NCBI RefSeq assembly: GCF_002283555.1
Contig: NZ_MVOI01000006.1
Location: 929,209 to 993,208, forward strand
DNA: 64,000 bases
Direction of reading: 5' to 3'
From: Rubrivirga sp. SAORIC476
GTDB lineage: Bacteria > Bacteroidota > Rhodothermia > Rhodothermales > Rubricoccaceae
Numbering within the stretch: position 1 is the first letter of the stretch; every line of letters starts with the position of its first letter. Shown here piece after piece: positions 47,146-54,719 of this stretch. The position numbers were made by a program, and so were the translations under genes. Under the pieces are notes generated by a model. That model searched no databases, was not told where the DNA came from, and saw only the letters and a list, made by a program, of their open reading frames with translations.

Positions 47146-47324
47146 GGTCGGGGTAGGGGGGAGAGAGGAAGCCTACGAGTGGCCTCGCGATCCGTTCGGC
47201 CGAGGAGCGCTGCAGAGGGCGGTTCCCGACGATCTCCATCCCCAGGCCCCGCGGAGCGGTCTGGAATCGCTTCCGCGAAACCCATCCGGTGTGCGCATCT
47301 TGCAGCGAACCTGCCCCTACGCCC

Positions 47325-48815
47325 ATGCCTGTTCTCCACGTCTCCGCCGAGTGTGCCCCGTTCGCCAAAGTCGGTGGGCTGGCTGATGTCGTCGGCGCGC
47401 TGCCCGGCGCGTTGGCCCGCCTCGGCGTCGCCTCGGGCGTGGTGATGCCGTTCTACGGTGGGCCGCACGGGCGGCTGGCGCAGAAGGCGGGCGCCATCGA
47501 GTCGGTCCACACCGGCGTCGTGTTCTTCGAGGGCGAGTGGTTTCCGTTCGAGGTCTTCCAGTCGGACGCGCTCTCGTCCGACGGCGCCGAGGTGCCGCTG
47601 TACCTCGTCCACGAGCCCGAGCACTTCGGCGACGACGGGGTCTACTTCCGGGCGTCCGACAACACCTGGTTCGCGCGTGGCGAGGTCCGCTACCTCGTCT
47701 TCCAGCTGATGGTGCTCGACTGGCTGCGCTCCGAGAACACGCCGCTGGACGGCGACGGGCTGCTGCACCTCCACGACCACCACGCGGGCCTCATCCCGGC
47801 GCTCCTCCACACGGACCCCGCCAACTCGGTCCTCGCCGACCTGCCGACGGTCCTGACGGTCCACAGTGCCGATCACCACGGCGAGATCCCCTGGGCGCGC
47901 TGGAACTCCCTCGGCCTGGACCTCCCCAACTGGGAGTCGCTCGACCACCTGGGCGTCGTCAACAGCCTGAAGGCGGGCGTCGAGACGGCGGACCGCGTGA
48001 CGACGGTCAGTCCCAGCTACGCGATCGAGCTGACCGAGTCGCCCGAGACCTCGCACGGCCTCGACTACGCGTTTCAACTTGCGGGCGACCGCCTCTCGGG
48101 CATCGTCAACGGGGTCGACATGGACGTGTGGGACCCGGCGACGGACGCCTTCCTGCCCGAGCACTTCTCGGCGGACGACCTGGGCGGCAAGACGGCGCTG
48201 AAGCAGGCCGTCTGCGCGTCCCTCGGCCTCGACGCGTCCCGGCCGCTGCTCACGTTCGTCGGGCGGTTGACGCCGGAGAAGGGCGCCGAGGTGCTGGCGC
48301 CCGGCATCGCGCAGATCCTCCACCAGACCGACGCGGCGGTCGCGATCCTGGGCTCGGGGTACCCGGAGTACGAGGGTGCCCTGCGCGACCTCGCCGCGTC
48401 GGCGCCGGAGGGGCGGCTGTCAGTGACGCTGGCCTTCGATGAGGCGCTCGCCCACAGGCTCTACGGCGCGGGCGACGTCTTCCTGATGCCGTCGAAGCAG
48501 GAGCCGTGCGGACTGGGGCAGCTCTACGCGATGCGCTATGGCACGATTCCGGTCGTCCACGCGGTCGGGGGCCTGCGCGACACCGTGACCGCGTGGGACG
48601 GCGCGATCGGCACCGGCCTGCGCTTCGACGCCTACTCCGCCGATGCCTTCGCCGAGGCGGTCGGCCGGGCGTTGGCGCTCGACGCGGACGCCCGCGCGGC
48701 GCTCCAGCAGAACGGCATGCGGGCGGACCACTCCTGGGCGGCCTCGGCGGCCGACTACGTGACGCTGTATCGGGAGCTCGGCCTCAGCACCGCGACGAAG
48801 GGCTCCGGCGTTTGA
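47325..48815 (+). CDS. glgA: Glycogen synthase (ADP-glucose type)
   Basis: 496 residues, GT5 family. The ADP-glucose-binding KVGGL motif is at 15-19 (SAECAPFAKVGGLADVVGALP). The later domain has TFVGRLTPEKGAEVL and the C-terminal PSKQEPCGLGQLYAMRYGTIPVV, with the E-x7-E and STGGL-like part (VGGLRDTV). Elongates alpha-1,4-glucan from ADP-glucose supplied by GlgC, encoded 79 bases downstream in the same direction. The ATG at 47325 gives the canonical N-terminus. Confidence 0.95.
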   Translation: MPVLHVSAECAPFAKVGGLADVVGALPGALARLGVASGVVMPFYGGPHGRLAQKAGAIESVHTGVVFFEGEWFPFEVFQSDALSSDGAEVPLYLVHEPEHFGDDGVYFRASDNTWFARGEVRYLVFQLMVLDWLRSENTPLDGDGLLHLHDHHAGLIPALLHTDPANSVLADLPTVLTVHSADHHGEIPWARWNSLGLDLPNWESLDHLGVVNSLKAGVETADRVTTVSPSYAIELTESPETSHGLDYAFQLAGDRLSGIVNGVDMDVWDPATDAFLPEHFSADDLGGKTALKQAVCASLGLDASRPLLTFVGRLTPEKGAEVLAPGIAQILHQTDAAVAILGSGYPEYEGALRDLAASAPEGRLSVTLAFDEALAHRLYGAGDVFLMPSKQEPCGLGQLYAMRYGTIPVVHAVGGLRDTVTAWDGAIGTGLRFDAYSADAFAEAVGRALALDADARAALQQNGMRADHSWAASAADYVTLYRELGLSTATKGSGV

Positions 48816-48894
48816 CCCGAAAACCGTTACAGGACGGTCGGGATCTCCTGCACCGCTTCTCCTTATCTAGCAAACCTTCTCTCTCTCGATCCTC

Positions 48895-50163
48895 ATGCGC
48901 GACACGCTGGCCGTCATTCTCGGCGGTGGTGCAGGCACCCGCCTGTTCCCCCTCACCCATCACCGCTCGAAGCCCGCCGTCCCCCTCGCGGGCAAGTACC
49001 GCCTGATCGACATCCCGATCTCGAACTGCGTCAACAGCGAGCTGATGCGCATGTTCGTCGTCACGCAGTACAACTCGGCCAGCCTCAACCGCCACGTCGC
49101 GCGGGCCTACCGCTTCGACCGCTTCGGGCACGGCTTCGTGACCGTGCTGGCCGCCGAGCAGACCCCGGACTCGCACGAGTGGTTTCAGGGCACCGCCGAC
49201 GCGGTCCGCCAGTGCCTACCGCACATCAACCCGCACCCGCACCGGCGCGTGCTGATCCTCTCCGGCGACCAGCTCTACCGGATGGACTTCAACACGTTCG
49301 CGGCGCACCACCGCTCGACCTGGGCCGACCTCACGGTGGCCACGATCCCGGTGACGGCGGAGGACGCCTCGGCGTTCGGCATCCTCAAGACCGACGCGGA
49401 CGGCGTGATCACGGAGTTCCACGAGAAGCCGACGCCGGAGGAACTGCCGGGCCTCGAAAGCCCCGTCTCGGCGAAGATGAAGGAGCAGGGACGCGTCTAC
49501 CTCGCCTCGATGGGCATCTACATGTTCGAGCGCGACGTGCTCCGGGAGGTGCTCCTGACGGATGAGAGCCAGAAGGACTTCGGAAAAGAGATCATCCCGG
49601 CCGCCATCGCCTCGCGCCGCGTGGTGAGCTACCCCTTCGACGGGTACTGGTCGGACATCGGCACGGTGCGGTCGTTCTACGAGGCCAACATCGCGCTCGC
49701 GCAGCCGGACCCGGAGTTCGACCTCTACGACGCCGAGGCGCCGATCTACTCGAACGCGCGGATGCTGCCGCCGGCGAAGATCCAGAACTCGCACGTCCGC
49801 AACTCGATGATCGCCGAGGCGGCCGTCATCACGGACGCGACCGTGGAGGACTCGGTCGTCGGCCTGCGGTCGTTCATCTCGCCCGGCGCCACGCTCCGGC
49901 GGACGGTCATGCTGGGGGCGGACTACCACCCGTGGCTCGACGCGTCACGGCGGCCCGGCCTGAACCCGCCGCCCCATCCGGGCATCGGCCCGAACAGCAC
50001 GGTCGAGGGCGCCATCATCGACAAGAACGTCCAAGTGGGCGCCGACTGCCGGATCACCAACGCCGACGGCGTCTCCGAGGCGGACGGGGACGGCTGGTAC
50101 ATCCGCGACGGGGTGATCGTGCTGCAGAAGGACGCCATCATCCCGGACGGGACGGTGATCTGA
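48895..50163 (+). CDS. glgC: Glucose-1-phosphate adenylyltransferase
   Basis: 422 residues. Catalyses ATP plus glucose-1-phosphate to ADP-glucose. Visible are the nucleotide-binding GGGAGTRLFPLTHHRSKPAV, KYRLIDIPISNCVNS, the catalytic region ILSGDQLYRMDF, VTEFHEKP-like VITEFHEKPTPEE and the glucose-phosphate segment DGYWSDIGTVRSFYEAN. The C-terminal left-handed beta-helix carries allosteric contacts. Full length, intact. Followed after 46 bases by the AT-rich AIPR gene. Confidence 0.96.
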   Translation: MRDTLAVILGGGAGTRLFPLTHHRSKPAVPLAGKYRLIDIPISNCVNSELMRMFVVTQYNSASLNRHVARAYRFDRFGHGFVTVLAAEQTPDSHEWFQGTADAVRQCLPHINPHPHRRVLILSGDQLYRMDFNTFAAHHRSTWADLTVATIPVTAEDASAFGILKTDADGVITEFHEKPTPEELPGLESPVSAKMKEQGRVYLASMGIYMFERDVLREVLLTDESQKDFGKEIIPAAIASRRVVSYPFDGYWSDIGTVRSFYEANIALAQPDPEFDLYDAEAPIYSNARMLPPAKIQNSHVRNSMIAEAAVITDATVEDSVVGLRSFISPGATLRRTVMLGADYHPWLDASRRPGLNPPPHPGIGPNSTVEGAIIDKNVQVGADCRITNADGVSEADGDGWYIRDGVIVLQKDAIIPDGTVI

Positions 50164-50209
50164 TACGCCCTGTCTCCTGTTTGGTTCTAGGTCTCAATAG
50201 CTAATCGTA

Positions 50210-51943
50210 ATGAGCGAGATACACTCTGCAAGAATCAAGTCAAAATTGAAATCGGACTATTCAGATCTGATAGACATGGATGACACCGTAGGTAAGCCTG
50301 AGTCGGAGAGAGAAAAAATGTTTCTCACAAGGGCGCAGGGTGCTGCGGTTGTGAGGCAGCTTTCGGGTGCTACAGCCGAGAAGGTTTCATCTTGTGTGGT
50401 CGATGGGTATGGCGACAATGGAATAGACGTTGTGTACTACGATATCAAATCAAGTATTTGCTACGTTGTCCAGTCGAAATGGGTCCATAAGGGTAGTGCC
50501 TCGCCTCCTAAGTCTGATGTGCTAAAATTTGTCAATGGGGTCAGGGACCTTGTTTCGGCTAAATACGAAAAGTTTAATGGCAAAGTTAGAAGAGCTGTGA
50601 AATATATTGACATGGCACTCAAGGACACCGATGTGCACTTTGAAATAATAATCGCATATACCGGTTCGGAGAAAATTTCAGATGAGGCAGAGGGGTGTAT
50701 CGATGATCTGGTCGACTATCTAAATGACCCTCTCGCAGTGTCGAGAAAGAGGATATACAGTCAAAAAGAGATATATGGAATCATATCAAAGAATAATACC
50801 GATATAGACCTTGATGTCAACCTTTTGGACTGGGGAACAATAGGTGACCCATATAGGGCCTATTATGGAAGAGTTTCTGCGGACCAGATTCATAAATGGT
50901 ATTCAGAATACGGAACCAGACTATTCGATAGTAACATAAGAAACTTTAAGGGTGATACAGATGTAAATATAGACATGCAGGCAACCTTGGCGGAGGAGCC
51001 GGGTAAATTTTGGTACTTCAACAACGGTATAACTATATTATGCAATTCTATAGAGAAGAGGGCGATTGGTGCTGGGAGTAGAGGCGTGGGTGAGTTTCTT
51101 TGTAAGGGCGTTTCGGTTGTAAACGGGGCACAGACTGTTGGTAGCCTGTCCGGGGCTATCGCGTCGGGATTTGAGAAGGCCAATAGTGCCGAGGTCATTG
51201 CTAGGTTTATTTCGTTATCCGAATGCCCCAGTGGTTTCTCTAAAGAGGTGACGACAGCCACTAATACCCAGAATAAAATCGAAAGGAGGGATTTTGCATC
51301 TTTGGACGAGAATCAGGAAAGGTTAAAAAGTGAGCTTCACTTAGACTTGGGAAAAACGTATGCATACAAATCCGGCGACCCTGTCCCGAGAAAGGAGGAT
51401 GGCTGTACTCTCGAAGAGGCCGTTGTCGGCCTATCGTGCCATTACAGTGAAGTTAGATATTCTACAGAGGTAAAGCAGGCGATTGGGAGAATGTGGAAGG
51501 ATAAATCTAGACCACCTTACACTAATTTGTTTAATGATAATACTAGTGCAATTATGATGTGGAATGTCGTTCGGGTGATGAGGGAAGTTGATCTCGTTCT
51601 GGGACTAGAGTCTTCAAAGGTAGGGGCTGTGAATAGGATGGATCATGTCGCGGTTCACGGCAATAGATTTATACTACACCATGTATTCAAGAACTTAGAG
51701 GACGTTCAATTGGGAGACAGGTCGTTCGAGCTCTCAAGCTATGCCGAGAGAATACGAGCTACCACCTACTATATATTAGAAAGTGTATCAGTATTGATTT
51801 CCGGGATGGGATCGGTATATCTCAACAATCTGTTTAAAAACCATAAAAAACTGGGCGCTATGTCCGATGATATACCAGTTAATGTGGATTATGCAGGGGG
51901 CTACACACCCCGGAGGCTTCGTGAGCCCACTTTGTTCGACTAG
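50210..51943 (+). CDS. AIPR-family protein with N-terminal Mrr-like nuclease motif (probable phage defence)
   Basis: 577 residues. The AIPR (abortive infection phage resistance) core is recognised by EPGKFWYFNNGITILC (about 263-278), VSVVNGAQTVGSL and ATNTQNKIERRDFASLDENQERL. The N-terminal part has GDNGIDVVYYD followed by YVVQSKW: Asp73 and the Q88-x-K90 pair form a PD-(D/E)xK-type motif of the Mrr/QxK kind, so it may cleave nucleic acid. Base composition breaks sharply with its neighbours: two sampled 60-base lines have 25 and 23 G/C. AGA, ATA and AAA codons are frequent. It fills the space between glgC and the ABM gene, whose stop it overlaps. No integrase or repeats were seen. Confidence 0.86.
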   Translation: MSEIHSARIKSKLKSDYSDLIDMDDTVGKPESEREKMFLTRAQGAAVVRQLSGATAEKVSSCVVDGYGDNGIDVVYYDIKSSICYVVQSKWVHKGSASPPKSDVLKFVNGVRDLVSAKYEKFNGKVRRAVKYIDMALKDTDVHFEIIIAYTGSEKISDEAEGCIDDLVDYLNDPLAVSRKRIYSQKEIYGIISKNNTDIDLDVNLLDWGTIGDPYRAYYGRVSADQIHKWYSEYGTRLFDSNIRNFKGDTDVNIDMQATLAEEPGKFWYFNNGITILCNSIEKRAIGAGSRGVGEFLCKGVSVVNGAQTVGSLSGAIASGFEKANSAEVIARFISLSECPSGFSKEVTTATNTQNKIERRDFASLDENQERLKSELHLDLGKTYAYKSGDPVPRKEDGCTLEEAVVGLSCHYSEVRYSTEVKQAIGRMWKDKSRPPYTNLFNDNTSAIMMWNVVRVMREVDLVLGLESSKVGAVNRMDHVAVHGNRFILHHVFKNLEDVQLGDRSFELSSYAERIRATTYYILESVSVLISGMGSVYLNNLFKNHKKLGAMSDDIPVNVDYAGGYTPRRLREPTLFD

Positions 51944-52227
51944 CTGACTTGACGTTGGCTATGCGCGACCGGCGCGGCAGCGAACAGAGGCGTCGTCTTC
52001 GCCCACGTCGTCGTGAACAACTCCGACCGGCGGTAGGCCTCCAGCGCGTCGGCGTCGTCCCACTGGCTAAACGTGGTGAGGACGTTCGGAAACCGGGCGT
52101 CCTGCCACAGTTCCAGGTGTCGGCACCCCGGCGCGGCGGCGATGCGGGGGCGCGCCTCGGCGAACAGATTGAGGAAGTCGCCGAGGCGGGCGGGGTCGAA
52201 CGTCATGCGGACGGTGCGGAGGAGCAT
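51940..52227 (-). CDS. Antibiotic biosynthesis monooxygenase (ABM) domain protein
   Basis: 95 residues, a single ABM ferredoxin-like fold: LLRTVRMTFDPARLGDFLNLFAEARPRIAAAPGCRHLELWQD, then FSQWDDADALEAYRRSELF. In the family these small dimers include quinol monooxygenases and haem-degrading proteins; the substrate here is unknown. Its TAG and the AIPR gene's TAG share the palindrome CTAG on opposite strands. High-GC like the chromosome. Confidence 0.9.
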   Translation of the reverse strand: MLLRTVRMTFDPARLGDFLNLFAEARPRIAAAPGCRHLELWQDARFPNVLTTFSQWDDADALEAYRRSELFTTTWAKTTPLFAAAPVAHSQRQVS

Positions 52228-52250
52228 GGGAAGGTGGATGAGATTGAGAG

Positions 52251-52371
52251 GTGCGGAGGTGGGTGAGGTTGTAGAGGTGCGAGGGTCTGGGCAGCTACAA
52301 GATTCTATGTCGCCTCAAGACCTGAATGCCGCTGCACCTCATTCTCTTCCGGACCTCACCCACCTCCGCAC
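52251..52371. repeat. Perfect 18-base inverted repeat flanking an 85-base spacer
   Basis: GTGCGGAGGTGGGTGAGG (52251-52268) and its exact reverse complement (52354-52371) lie in the intergenic region upstream of the ABM gene and downstream of moeA. The spacer is slightly AT-rich (CAGCTACAAGATTCTATG). Could be an RNA stem or the remnant of a small mobile element. Confidence 0.7.
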
Positions 52372-52380
52372 GTCCGACCC

Positions 52381-53580
52381 TCACCACCCCCAGCGCTGAA
52401 ACGCCACCACCGATCCGACAGGCGCGTCCGGCCACGACTCGGGTAGATGCGCCAGTCCGTCGGCGAGGGCGAGGGAGTGGGCGACGTGCGAGCCCTGGGC
52501 CCCTGCGGGGAGGGCGTGGAGTCGGCCCTCGACGTAGCGGCGAACGGCGACGCGGGCGAAGGTGTGGAGCCCGGCCTTCTTCGAGATCGGCGCGTCGAGC
52601 ACGGCCGGCTCGGTGAAGGCGTCGGCCGGGCGCCCGAGCATGGCGGCGAGCAGGGGGCGGACGTAGACCTCGAAGCACACGGCCGCGCTGACGGGGTTGC
52701 CGGGCAGCCCGATCACGGGGCGTCCGTCGAGCACGCCCACGGCGAGCGGCTTGCCGGGCCGCTGGCGGACGCCCCAGAGCGTCCACGACCCGCCCGCCGC
52801 CTCGACGGCGTCGCGGACCCCGTCGCGCTCGCCCATCGACACGCCGCCCGCGAACACGATCACGTCGGCGTCGCGGGTCTCGGCGAGCACGCGGGCCAGG
52901 TCGGCGGCGGTGTCGCGGGCGCGGAGCGGGCCGATCACTGCGGCTCCGGCGGCCTCGGCCATCGCGGCGAGCGTCGGGCCGTTCGAGTCGCGGATCTGGC
53001 CGGGCGAGAGGGGAGAGGCAGCGTCCACCAGCTCGTCGCCCGTCGCGATCACGGCGACGCGCGGGCGGGAATGGACCCACACCGGATCCGCGCCGACGGC
53101 GGCGAGGACGGCGACGGCGCCCGGCGTCACGACCGTCCCGGCGGCGAGCACCTCGACACCTGCCGCCAGCGCGTCGCCCGTCGTGCGGATGTGCTGTCCG
53201 ACTGCGGGGCGCGCGTCGAGGCGGACGGTGTCGCCGTCGCGCGTGATCCGCTCGACCGGCACGACGGCATCGGCACCGGCTGGGACGGGCGCGCCGGTCA
53301 TGATGGCGACCGCCACGCCTGGTGGCAGGTCGCCTGGCACGTCGCCCGCGTGGACGGCGCCGACGAGCGGGAGCGTCAGCGAGTCCGGGAGGTCGGCGAC
53401 GCGGAGGGCCACGCCGTCCATCGCCGAGGCGTCGAACGGCGGGTGCGACTCCCGACTGGCGACGGGTTCGGCCAGCGTTCGCCCCACGGCGTCCCCGAGG
53501 CGGACGGCCTCACCCGGCGTGACGCGCGCCATCGTGAGGACGGCGCGCAGGGCGTAGTCGACGGAGACGAGGGCGTCCAT
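52381..53580 (-). CDS. moeA: Molybdopterin molybdotransferase MoeA
   Basis: 399 residues. Inserts molybdate into adenylylated molybdopterin. Signature regions: LAEPVASRESHPPFDASAMDGVALR (N-terminal), VAIMTGAPVPAGADAVVP, GDALAAGVEVLAAGTVV, the MoCF-like domain with IATGDELVD, QIRDSNGPTLAAMAE and FAGGVSMGERDGVRDAVE, and GLPGNPVSAAVCFEVYVRP. Intact and of normal length. It stands alone on the minus strand; no other moa/mob genes are in view. Confidence 0.95.
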   Translation of the reverse strand: MDALVSVDYALRAVLTMARVTPGEAVRLGDAVGRTLAEPVASRESHPPFDASAMDGVALRVADLPDSLTLPLVGAVHAGDVPGDLPPGVAVAIMTGAPVPAGADAVVPVERITRDGDTVRLDARPAVGQHIRTTGDALAAGVEVLAAGTVVTPGAVAVLAAVGADPVWVHSRPRVAVIATGDELVDAASPLSPGQIRDSNGPTLAAMAEAAGAAVIGPLRARDTAADLARVLAETRDADVIVFAGGVSMGERDGVRDAVEAAGGSWTLWGVRQRPGKPLAVGVLDGRPVIGLPGNPVSAAVCFEVYVRPLLAAMLGRPADAFTEPAVLDAPISKKAGLHTFARVAVRRYVEGRLHALPAGAQGSHVAHSLALADGLAHLPESWPDAPVGSVVAFQRWGW

Positions 53581-53633
53581 GGAGGCGAGGGGAGAGCGGG
53601 AGGGAAGCGTCCGCCCCCCCGCTCGTCACCCGG

Positions 53634-53972
53634 TCAGCCGCCGTAGCCGAAAAGGCCCATGAACTTGGTCGCGAACGGCACCGAGCCCTTCATCTTGACC
53701 TTCCCCTGCATCATCGCCATCATCGGATTGAGGTCGCCGTTCTCGATGGCCACCCAATCTTCCGTCTTGGCCGTCAGGCGGAGGGTCGGGTCCTCGGGCA
53801 CCTCGCCGTCGAGGATGTCGAGTTCGCCGTGGTGGACGTAGAGGGTTACGTCGCGGGCGTCGTCGCCGGTGAGTTGCATGTAGACCTTGTCGTCCATGGA
53901 GGAGGCCTTCTCGCTGTTGAAGCGGTCGGGGTAGGAGGCGAGGACGGCGTCGAAGTCAGCGTACCGGGGCAT
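53634..53972 (-). CDS. SCP2 sterol-binding-domain protein
   Basis: 112 residues, one SCP2-like domain: VYMQLTGDDARDVTLYVHHGELDIL, then PTLRLTAKTEDWVAIENGDLNPMMAMMQGKVKMKGS, the characteristic T-x-x-D/E-x(n)-G-K-x-K-x-x-G order. Binds lipids or other hydrophobic ligands; role unknown. Start at 53972 (MPRYADFDAVLASYPDRF); upstream frame codons lack domain similarity. 54 bases downstream of moeA on the same strand. Confidence 0.88.
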   Translation of the reverse strand: MPRYADFDAVLASYPDRFNSEKASSMDDKVYMQLTGDDARDVTLYVHHGELDILDGEVPEDPTLRLTAKTEDWVAIENGDLNPMMAMMQGKVKMKGSVPFATKFMGLFGYGG

Positions 53973-54057
53973 GTGCGTGGGGGAGGGGCCTGAGAAGGAG
54001 AGGAGGGCGGAACCCTGCGAACGGGCTTCCGGGTTCCGACGGGCCGCCCCGATCCCC

Positions 54058-54510
54058 ATGGATTCCGATTCGTCCGTCTCCGTCGCGACCCCGCGCGGTC
54101 TCGTCACCATCACCGCGCCCCGGCTGGCGTCGAGGCGTCTGCGAACGCGGCAGGAGGCCCACCGCGACTTCCTCGCGAGCCACTGGGCCGAGCTGTCGGC
54201 TGCAGCCTATGAGGGCTACCGTCGGCACGGCGCCGGGGCGGTGGTGCTGTGGCGCAGCGAGCGTCCCCGGCGGTTTCGACCGCGTCCGTTCGAGCCCGAG
54301 CGCCTGTTCTACACGACCCAGATCCACGCCCTGCCCGGCACCACCGAGGCCGACTTCGACGGCTGGGAGGCCCGCCAGCTGGAGACCTACGACCCGGAGG
54401 CGGAAGGGCTGGTGGTGTTCGTCGAGGGAGACGGCGTGGCAGGCTACCGGGTCGCCGGGCAACCGTCACCCCCGGAGGCACACCGCGCGTCGAGGGCTCG
54501 GGAGAACTGA
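54058..54510 (+). CDS. Hypothetical protein, 150 residues
   Basis: No family recognised with certainty. Composition and order look like a genuine soluble protein: HRDFLASHWAELSAAAYEGYRRHGAGAVVLWRS, RLFYTTQIHAL, then WEARQLETYDPEAEGLVVFVEGDGVAGYRV. No signal peptide, no Cys. It is divergent from the SCP2 gene. The ATG at 54058 is chosen as the nearest good start. It ends 41 bases before a CCTCGGnnCCGAGG palindrome. Confidence 0.65.
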   Translation: MDSDSSVSVATPRGLVTITAPRLASRRLRTRQEAHRDFLASHWAELSAAAYEGYRRHGAGAVVLWRSERPRRFRPRPFEPERLFYTTQIHALPGTTEADFDGWEARQLETYDPEAEGLVVFVEGDGVAGYRVAGQPSPPEAHRASRAREN

Positions 54511-54551
54511 GGCGTGAAGGGAGGCGCTCGCGAACGGGGCCGGTCCTTCCA

Positions 54552-54565
54552 CCTCGGCACCGAGG
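54552..54565. repeat. Dispersed palindrome, copy 3
   Basis: CCTCGGCACCGAGG, the same core as at 9534-9547 and 16309-16322, again just after a plus-strand gene. Confidence 0.55.
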
Positions 54566-54641
54566 CGGACGCGCGCCGCGGGCCCGGGCACGTTCGAAGA
54601 CGGACGCCCGTTCGTGCCCTGACGCCGCGGACCGCGCGGCG

Positions 54642-54648
54642 TAGCTTG
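54642..54648 (+). promoter_or_regulatory. Predicted -7 element of the PorW-like gene
   Basis: TAGCTTG, TAnnTTG form, about 72 bases before the ATG at 54720. No clear -33 TTG. Confidence 0.4.
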
Positions 54649-54719
54649 GCCCGCGAACCCGCCCCCGACCGAACCGGCTCCTCCGCTACCCCGTTTTTCG
54701 TCTCTCTTACGTGGTCTCG

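Noticed and set aside
50164..52400. Prophage or integrative element carrying the AIPR gene
   Set aside because: No integrase, transposase, tRNA target or terminal repeats were seen, and the foreign composition ends with a single gene.
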